From contig CDMY01000718.1 of assembly GCA_001179505.1 (NCBI GenBank), positions 186,001-250,000 of the forward strand: a stretch of DNA of 64,000 nt, read 5' to 3'. The DNA comes from Vitrella brassicaformis (Eukaryota > Sar > Vitrellaceae). Shown here piece after piece: positions 56,670-64,000 of this stretch. The position numbers were made by a program, and so were the translations under genes. Position 1 is the first letter of the stretch. Each line of letters starts with the position of its first letter. The notes below the pieces were generated by a model that ran no database searches, was not told the DNA's origin, and was given only the letters and a program-made list of their open reading frames with translations.

Positions 56670-57640
56670 CACGGCGCGGGGACGGGGAAGGGTGCATACA
56701 ACGGGGGACGCGACATGAGTCTTACTTTTATTTCAATCACAGTGGCGGTAGACGAGAGAGGACCTTGTAGGTAGTATGTTTGGATAGTCATTTTAGATTC
56801 TGCTTAAGTTGTACGGTCACACTTCATGGCTGCGTGCACTCGTTGTATGACACTCTGCGTGCACTTGGTTGTTTGACGGTAGGTCTGGTCTGCGTGAGAC
56901 TCTTTGCACGGAGCATGAAAACGGATTTGTTCGGGAGACACCGACGAACGAAACGGCAAATATAAAATGTAAGCAGCGATATAAGGCTCCCCACCCATCC
57001 ATGACCCGGCCCCTTGCCGGCCTACTCGCTGACTCACCGCGGCAGATATATGGATGGGGAAGAGGTGCACACGTGAGTGACCGCGGCTTGGCCACGTCGA
57101 AGGGCTCATTACGTAATCAACCGACCTGCACCACAGAACACACACCACACAGTGGCACACACAAATAGGCATCGCGCAAAGTACACAGCGTCGCGTGTCG
57201 CGCTGACCTCCTTGTTGGCGAAGACGACGAATGGATGGCCAAGCGGACAACGGGGCTACGGTGAGCAACTGCAGGTAAGAGACACACAGCAAGACACCAA
57301 GACAGACAGACAAACAAACATGACCCACACGTGTGTGATGTGTATACGAGCGAACCTGTGTGTGGGTGGGGTGCGGAGGTGAGTATGGACCATTACACAC
57401 AGACGGACAGACGCAGAGAGCCGACGCGGACACACAAAGCAAGACAGCCAAGCAGCCGGACGGACAGACAAATGTGCAGGCGGAAGCGTCCTAGGCGAAT
57501 AAACGTCCATCCAGTAAGTACATCGATCCATAAACCAAGGAAAAACAAGGAGGTGCAAACACGTCGGTCGGTCGGTCGGTATGTCGGTCGGTCAAGACAA
57601 AAAGAGGCGTTGCTCCTCTCGCTCCTCGTCAGACAGTGAG
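56670..57640. other. Intergenic region with short repeats
   Basis: About 970 bases between the CBM48 gene and the helicase, with scattered CAGA tracts and a GTCGGTCG run (57565-57598). No coding exon recognised, and specifically no helicase C-terminal motif on the minus strand. Confidence 0.5.
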
Positions 57641-57649
57641 GCACCGCTC

Positions 57650-60600
57650 TACACATACGCCACACACCACACCATCATGCCACGGCCTTTGTGCCCTCTC
57701 TCCTGACATTCTGCTCGTGGGTTCAGCGTGGCCACCGGTAGCTTGAGGAAGCTTCGAATCTTCTTCTTGAGATCCGACGTCGCCTCCGACAACTCCTGCA
57801 GCACCACCTTGCGTACTCAAAAAGTATCGCATCAAGCTGGGTCTTGCTCATGCAATGGATGCGGCCATACACCTCAAGGTCCTTCAGTCAGCGATGCTGG
57901 CAATGCGACCGACGTCCTGCGTACAACAAACAGCCGATCACACGGATGCGCTCTCTCCCTTTCGTTGGCGTGTTCTCAGTGCTCGTTGGCTACCGCTTTC
58001 TTGGCTTCCGGTGTGTCGTCAGTCGCCTTTCTTGGCTTCCGATGTGTCGTCAGTACACCACTCACCACCATTTAATGGCCTTTGTGCCCCTCTCTCTAAC
58101 GCTTTCCTCGTGTGTTCACCGTGGCCGTCGGTGGCCGTCGTCGTGACACAGTGTTCCGTTGGTGTCGGAAACGGTGTTCCGTTGGTCCTTCAGGCACGCT
58201 CAAATTGTCGTCCTCGTCGCTCCACAGCCCCTGAAATCATCAGAAATACACTCGGTCTGCAATGACTCTGCATGCTATTATGCGTACATCCTACCTGCAG
58301 GCATAAGGGCTGTCGTAGTAGTAGGTAGGATGTATCCTCGAGGATATCCTGCATTGACAGTTGGGCCCTGCCAGTTCGAAAAACGAATCCCGTTCTACAT
58401 GTACTTTTCACCTCCAGATATCTCACGGCGACGGGGTATGTGGTGCCGCGTATAAAACAGACTGGCGCTCTGTGGAAAACGAAGAGCAGAGACATACAAG
58501 AGAATGCCATTTGTGTACGACTTAATGTCATGTCTTATCCAGCTCACTCGTCAAAGTACTCGCTGATGACGTGCTCCTGGATTGTTGCCGATAGCAAAAC
58601 CACACTCAGCTTCTTCTCTCTCTGAATCGGTATAGGAGGCAAAAGTCTAACAGATTCAAAGAGAAAGAAGTCTTTCTTTCCACCTCCGCCAAAATGTCCT
58701 TAAAGATTGCCAGCAAGACATCGATCTGCTCTGTGCGCTCGTGCACCTCATCTATGAGCACGTGGGTGAAGTCCATCAACAACGGATCTGCTGCGAGCCC
58801 CTGCACGCCCACATAAATGCAAATGAAACAGAACACAGCAAAGTGTTCATGCGCCGAAACGTTTCTCACTTGATGGCAATGCCCGTAGTGACAAAAAGGA
58901 TTTTGGTGTGGTTGCTGCATATGCTTTGGTGTCTGGAACAGAAGTACTCGAAATCAGGTCGCTGCAAGAAAGCGATTTAGACCTACCGGATTCTGTAGCT
59001 GACAATGTCTCCGAGCTTGTCGTTGAGCTCTTCGCTCACTCGCTCTGCCACGCTTGTGGCGGCGGGGCTGCGAAGAAGCAGAAGCAGGTAAAGAAAGCCA
59101 CAAGCGGGCTGGATTGAGGTCGTCTCAATCTACTCGCCTGGCCCAGTCCTGCGCAAACACCGAGTATGTATAGGCTTACGCCAGTCAGCACATCGGATGC
59201 AGATCTACCTCGAGCAGGTACTGCGGCACCTGAATGGTCTTGCCTGCAGCAAAAGGCAAGAAACAAGAAAGACTCCATGCAAGAAAGTCTAGTTTCTTGC
59301 AGTAGCTACCGCAGCCTGTCTCTCCCGCAACACCGGTGCCCTTGTTGTTGTTGATAGTGTTGATAAGCTCGACTCTGTGGCCGTACGCCGGCAGCCCCTG
59401 ATGCGACACAGGAGAGCTGTGAGAGAAGCGGACACGCGAGTATGTTTCATAAGCGCTTCACTCTCCCTCGGCCAAGCGCACACAGGTGCACGTGCCATTG
59501 CTCGTTTCTAATCCATGCCCACCTTGTTGGCCGCAAATCGATCAATGCTGCCTTCGGTCCGCCGTAGTCTTGCGGTTCGTCAGACAGCGGCAGGGTTGAC
59601 GCCATCAGCCTCTGTCTTCGTCTCTGCTTGGTGCCTCAGGGTGAAAATCTGCGACCGCTGTGCCCCACCTGAGAGAGACGCAGGGACACCGTCTGTCTCT
59701 TGTATCCTCTTGTCTCACCCCTGCTTTCCACAGCTTCAGATGCATCTCATCCTTCTTCCCCTTCTGAGAAGCTGGGTGAAGAGCCGGGCTTCGGGCACTG
59801 CGACGCAGCGAGCCGTGTTCCACACTCCCCGACTCGTCAGAGCTGCGATTGAAAAGCTACCAGGATGGTCACGTCCCTGCCTACGGCGACCCCATCTTCC
59901 GCTTTCTCCCTCTTGTAGTCGGAGACGCGCACCGCCTTGTGATGCAGACGGCGACCGGGTGGCGCAGAGCTGGACCGTGACTTTGACGATGCAAAGGTTG
60001 CGGAGACAGGCAGCTTCTCCGATGGCGTGGTGAACGACGGGCTCAAGATGGTGCGGTCGTCAAGGGCGCGGGCCGACGGCTTCGAGCGCCCTCGAGATAC
60101 GGCAGCATCCGCCCCTGATTTCGCGACGTCAGTCTCTGATGTGCCTCTGTGGCGGTGGTTGTGCGGGCAAGCCCCTGGTGTAGAGGGCGAATAAGACACT
60201 CTGGGGACACACGCCGCAGCAGGCGGGTGCTGCCGCTCTTGCTGCTGTTGCCTGCTGGTGTCACCAGCTGACAGGTGTGCTTCTCCAGGCATATCCGTGG
60301 TCTGCATGGAAAAGTGTAAAAGCGGGTTGCATGCAGCACGCACTTGTAAGCCCTGCCGTCCTTACCTTGATTCCTTTCAGAAGATCAATTTCACGTCGCA
60401 TCTCCCTGATCTTTCTGTTCCTCTGTGAATAGGGAAAGAAAAGAAAGAGAAAAAAAAACATACACACACACACAGACAGACAGACACACATCTGCTCTGG
60501 AAGGCACGCAGGTGACACATGTATGTAAACTGCTGACCCTCCAGCCTTCTCGTGAGCTGCTCCGTTTCCCTGGCGTTGTATTTCCAGCTGAGGAGACATT

Positions 60601-61400
60601 GCAGTACAGACAAGGCGGTGCGGCATGAAGTGCCTTTCTCTTCCGCACTGGAGTGAAGACAGACAAACCGATAAATGACGACTGATCGTTTTATTTGTGT
60701 AGACAAACTTACGCGTCATATGACGCCTTCATCGCTGGGAGCTCATTGCCCACATTGACGGCAAAGCGTTCGGCAGTCTTACGGCGCGAACGCTCGCTGA
60801 AGGATGAACACAGAAGCAGAGATGCGAAAGATCCACACATACGTATTTCATCATCCAATACTTCTGCAGCTCTTCTTCTGCCTTTCGGCGGGCTCCTCGC
60901 TGCTCCTGCAGTTCTTTTCCGAGGCTGAATGAACCGTGGTGTCCGAGCCAAGCCGTATATCCGCTTGTTTCCATGAACGCTCGTTGTCGTCCTGTTCACG
61001 CCCCAGGTCAGCTGTGAGGCTGCAGGCAGAACAAGCAGGGATTAATTACTCACCTCTAGACTTGTTTGCCGCCATCCCCTACGTGGCAATTTTTACGCTC
61101 CTGCTCTCTGAGCAGAAATCACATAAAACGAGGTGCATGCGACAGAATACGAGACTCAGTATACTCGGACTTACATCTGCAGGGCCTCATGTAATCCGTT
61201 GGCGCGTTCCCTCTCCAACTGCGTGTTCCCATGGACAATCTCCTTCTACACGAGAGACAGCCAAGCATTAGCAACAGCCATTAGACCAGCACATGCAGTC
61301 CTTCCGCCTGGTGCTTACCTGACCGGTTGGCTGCGTGACTCGCCGGCGATCTGTCAAAGAGAGAAGTCAACCATCCATTCATCAATTACTCATACATTTG
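57650..61400 (-). CDS. DEAH/RHA-family helicase, N-terminal lobe only recognised
   Basis: Minus-strand exons. A coiled N-terminus (KEIVHGNTQLERERANGL, ELQEQRGARRKAEEELQKY, IREMRREIDLLKGIK) leads to a Ser/Arg-rich region (60300-59860). RecA lobe 1 follows: LPAYGHRVELINTINNN, Walker A GETGCG|GKTIQVPQYLLE with the intron inside the motif (59246-59310), and TSVAERVSEELNDKLGDIVS with YRIR (motif Ia area). Then ILFVTTGIAI, FTHVLIDEVHERTEQIDVLL (motif II, DEVH) and LSVVLLSATIQEHVISEYFD (motif III, SAT, 58615-58552). Next a less clear exon (LSMQDILEDTSYLLL) and possibly LSEATSDLKKKIRSFLKLP near 57790-57725. I find no motif IV-VI (such as QRxGRxGR). Family members unwind RNA or remodel RNPs. The gene looks truncated by rearrangement next to the duplicated PARG/CBM48 unit, or the missing exons were not recognised. 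Both ends are estimates. Confidence 0.6.
57996..58055. repeat. Two-copy 31-base tandem repeat
   Basis: The unit beginning ctttcttggcttccg and ending tgtgtcgtcagt occurs twice in tandem with one substitution. Another short duplication (gtgttccgttggt) lies at 58150-58180. Confidence 0.7.
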
Positions 61401-61841
61401 GTATCTTCCTTACTGGTGGCCTCCCCTGGTGAGCACACGCAGGTACACGTGATCAGAATGCCTTCTCGTGTCCACCCGTTCAGCAGACGGCTGAGGCCTC
61501 GCTCGTGGCACGGTGATAGAGGAAGGAGGGACATAGGACGAGTTGGAAGGCGTGGGAGGGGATGGGGCGGACCACATACGAAAAATAGCAGGTGAAAAGA
61601 AAAAGGAGCGGGAGATCTTGTGGCTGAAACAACGCTGGCATGCCGGGAAATTGTGAAAAGCCGGACGAATTTTTTATCGGTCCCGTCTCCAATTCTCGCC
61701 GCGGGAAGTATTTTCTCGCCCGGGGCCGCGTCCAGTCACGGCGAAAGCACTGCGCGTGGAGCAGAGAGTTCAACTTCAAGTTCCTCCCCGTGCCAGTGGA
61801 GACTGACTCGGAGCCCCCAGGGAGCCCCCCCGCATCGCATC

Positions 61842-64000
61842 ATGATTGTTCCTGTTTCAAAGATGCTGACCACGGAGCTCACCGCCGCTCAACCGCAACA
61901 CGACGTTGAACATGTCATGAAAGTCAGCGCTGAACCAGCAGATCTTCTCAGCGGCGAGGCGCATGTCATTGACCCAGAGAGGGCACGCGCCACTGGGACC
62001 AACGACGTGACCTGCGGCCTGCCTACGGAAACCTACTCAGAAGGGGGGGTTGTCTCTCATGATAACGGAGAAGAAGACGAGAGAGCGCAGCGCAAAGAGG
62101 AGGTGGAGCTCGAAGAAAAGGTGAATGAATTCCGAGCATGTGCGGGAGATGCAGCCTCCTTTCAGGAGTTCCAAACTGACTTGCGATATGAGGGAGGCTC
62201 ATTTGTTGGTGCGGTCTTCACTCCTGAGCCGCTTTGGACGACTGTAAGAAGAGTTAGAAAGGTAATCATTCGCACAATGTCGCAGTCCTTTCAGGTCTAT
62301 CACTTTCCAGGTACTCTTATTCCACCTAATTGCAGCCGTCGGCTTCGCAGTCTGTTGGGCCCTGGTGTGGCTGGCGTACTGGTCGGCGTGCGAGAAGATG
62401 AGCGCGAGAGCAGCAGGCATAGTCCTTGATGTAACTCGCCGCATCATCGTTGTCCTATGCTCCATGGCTATGATACTACTTGTGGCTGAGGGCAGCGCAA
62501 TTGGGGCCGTCCGCCGCTTGAGGACGACCTGGTATTTCTTTGTTCCTGGGTTTGTCCCATACGTGGCTTCTACACTTTTTCACCACGTCGAGGCACTGCG
62601 GACCAACCATGGACACCAACGCCACAAATATGCCGCGCTCGTGCATTATCCCATCACAGTGCTCGTACCCCTCATGTGAGAGAAGAATTGTGATAGTAAG
62701 CACACATTCGATGTGCCTGTCTTTGTCAGGGTCTTTCGCCAGGTGGCTCAATCGGAGATAATAGTCAGGAAGTGGGCGTATATTCTCAAGACATGGGGCG
62801 TGTTTGTAGTGGTCACGTGTTTTGCGATCGCCGTACCCCTCTATTTCGTGCCACTTGTTCGGACTGCAACAACAGATCGCGAGAAGACAGGCGTCGTCTT
62901 CACTTGGCTGCTCGTGGTGTCGCCCTTTGTTGCAACCCGTAAGAGATGCTACTCGATCGATGGATACATTCGCATGTTTCTATGCGTATTCGGTCTGTGT
63001 TTCAGTCACAGGCATCGTTCGTTCTCTGAAGGACGGCCCTGCTCTGCAAAGGTCTCCAGCAATCACGTTTGTAGCGTTCGGCTTTGCACTCTTCCCACGG
63101 TTCGTCCAGGCCGAGATGGAATTTATCGCCTATCAGGTAGGCGGGCACATCGACGCTGTGCTCGCGTCAGATCCATTCCTTGCCTTTCCTGAATACGTCT
63201 CTCCTTATCAGGTTCTGTCGAGCTTGATCTTCGCATCATTCGACTTCGTTACCGACCTAGCCATGCCGTATTTCGTTCTCATAGGTGAAGCCGCGAGAAG
63301 AAGTCTGGTGCGATTCCTATGCAGGCCGGTACGAGATCGGCACTTCGACACTGTCACTGCTGAGAATACTCAGGAAACGCGCGATAAGCAGACGCCGGTC
63401 ATGCTACTCAGCCGCCTGTCTGCGACCATGATGAGTTTCAAGTCGGCCGGTCGCTATTCTATGAGGTCTTTGAGCACGTTTCTGGACGTTCCCACTCAGG
63501 CTGTTCAATTTGGTTATCACCCGATATTCCTACGGCGTCTCAGCGATGTAAGGAAGGAAAGCGACAGACAAGAAAATCCATCCATACTGCACATTTTTTT
63601 GCCTCCACTGCTGCAGCAAATGCATGCCTACAGCTTGATCGAGCTGACAGTGCTCATCTTCAGCAACCTGTTCAACATCACTCTTCGCCAGATCCTCTTT
63701 CCATCCGTCCGTCACCTGCTAGAGAGGCTAGTAGGTCTGGGAATCATGGTGCTGATCGAAGTCTTCTTCGAGGGTGCGCTCTACATCTTCCTCGTGCGCT
63801 CTGCCAACTTGCCCCTGATTAAGAGCACAACCGAGCCGGGCGTCATCAGGATGCACTTACTGGCACTGGGTATCGGCGGCACAGTGTTCATCTTTCGCAA
63901 TGTGCCAGTCATTGTGCTGCAGCTCTTGACCGCTGCTGATGAGAAGAAGTATCAGTCAGTAAGCACATACGAGTTTTGTCCTTTTCATTCAAGTATGTTT
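61842..64000 (+). CDS. Multi-pass membrane protein, cut by the window's right edge
   Basis: Not recognised. ATG at 61842 (MIVPVSKMLTTELTAAQP); the frame is open further upstream without another ATG back to 61620. An acidic cytosolic N-terminus (EEDERAQRKEEVELEEKVNE) precedes the first spans. Exons after about 62310 give LLFHLIAAVGFAVCWALVWL, IIVVLCSMAMILLVAEGSA, TWYFFVPGFVPYVASTLFHH, TWGVFVVVTCFAIAVPLYF, VVFTWLLVVSPFVAT and ITFVAFGFALFPRFVQAEM. Later come FASFDFVTDLAMPYFVLIGE, LIELTVLIFSNLFNITLRQI, LVGLGIMVLIEVFFEGALYI and LLALGIGGTVFIFRNVPVIV. At least nine or ten hydrophobic spans, separated by loops with Arg/Lys clusters, point to a transporter- or receptor-like integral membrane protein. 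The coding region is still open at 64000. Confidence 0.6.

Overview
The window is a stretch of a compact, GC-rich, very intron-rich nuclear genome. Genes are split into many short exons by 40-120 bp introns, sit on both strands, and are often only 150-300 bp apart. The gene content (BTB-TLDc and other TLDc proteins, PARP/PARG modules, RCC1 repeats, KIFBP, POP5, SURF2) is eukaryotic. Together with the intron style (CA-rich after the donor, TG-rich before CAG), it suggests an alveolate alga such as the chromerid Vitrella. That placement is inference from style and content, not from a marker gene. Exon boundaries below were read by eye from splice consensus and frame continuity, so ends of multi-exon genes are approximate unless a start or stop is stated.

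Layout, left: a SURF2-like gene (0.1-1.3 kb), a long RCC1-repeat plus coiled-coil gene (1.4-9.0 kb) and a secreted histidine acid phosphatase (9.2-11.8 kb), all on +. From 12.5 to about 21.4 kb the minus strand carries a gene joining a pogo/CENP-B-type DNA-binding domain to two tandem TLDc domains, a poorly bounded hypothetical region with duplicated segments around a 300-base gap, and a membrane protein. 

Middle: a minus hypothetical gene (22.8-24 kb), POP5 (25.2-26.1 kb, minus) divergent from a BTB-TLDc gene (26.1-28.3 kb, +), a further TLDc gene (28.7-29.8 kb, minus), a secreted GH3 glycosidase (30.2-33.2 kb, +, with a second 300-base gap), and a nuclear-looking protein with a duplicated domain (34.6-37.8 kb, +). 

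Right: the most unusual part is an ADP-ribose cluster present twice. Copy A (42.4-46.1 kb) has a PARG-type glycohydrolase followed head-to-tail by a zinc-knuckle PARP-type ADP-ribosyltransferase, and its 5' end joins in frame to an upstream CENP-B-type HTH gene (38.8-42.3 kb). Copy B (51.7-56.7 kb) has the same two modules head-to-head: transferase on minus, PARG on +, with an AMPK-type glycogen-binding domain at the 3' end. Both PARG copies and the copy B transferase carry reading-frame lesions; only the copy A transferase reads open. Between the copies lie KIFBP (46.5-49.9 kb, minus) and an unrecognised conserved-looking gene (50.1-51.3 kb, +). The window ends with a DEAH-family helicase lacking a visible C-terminal lobe (57.6-61.4 kb, minus) and a multi-pass membrane protein cut by the right edge (61.8-64 kb, +).

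I saw no rRNA, tRNA, CRISPR array or intact transposon.
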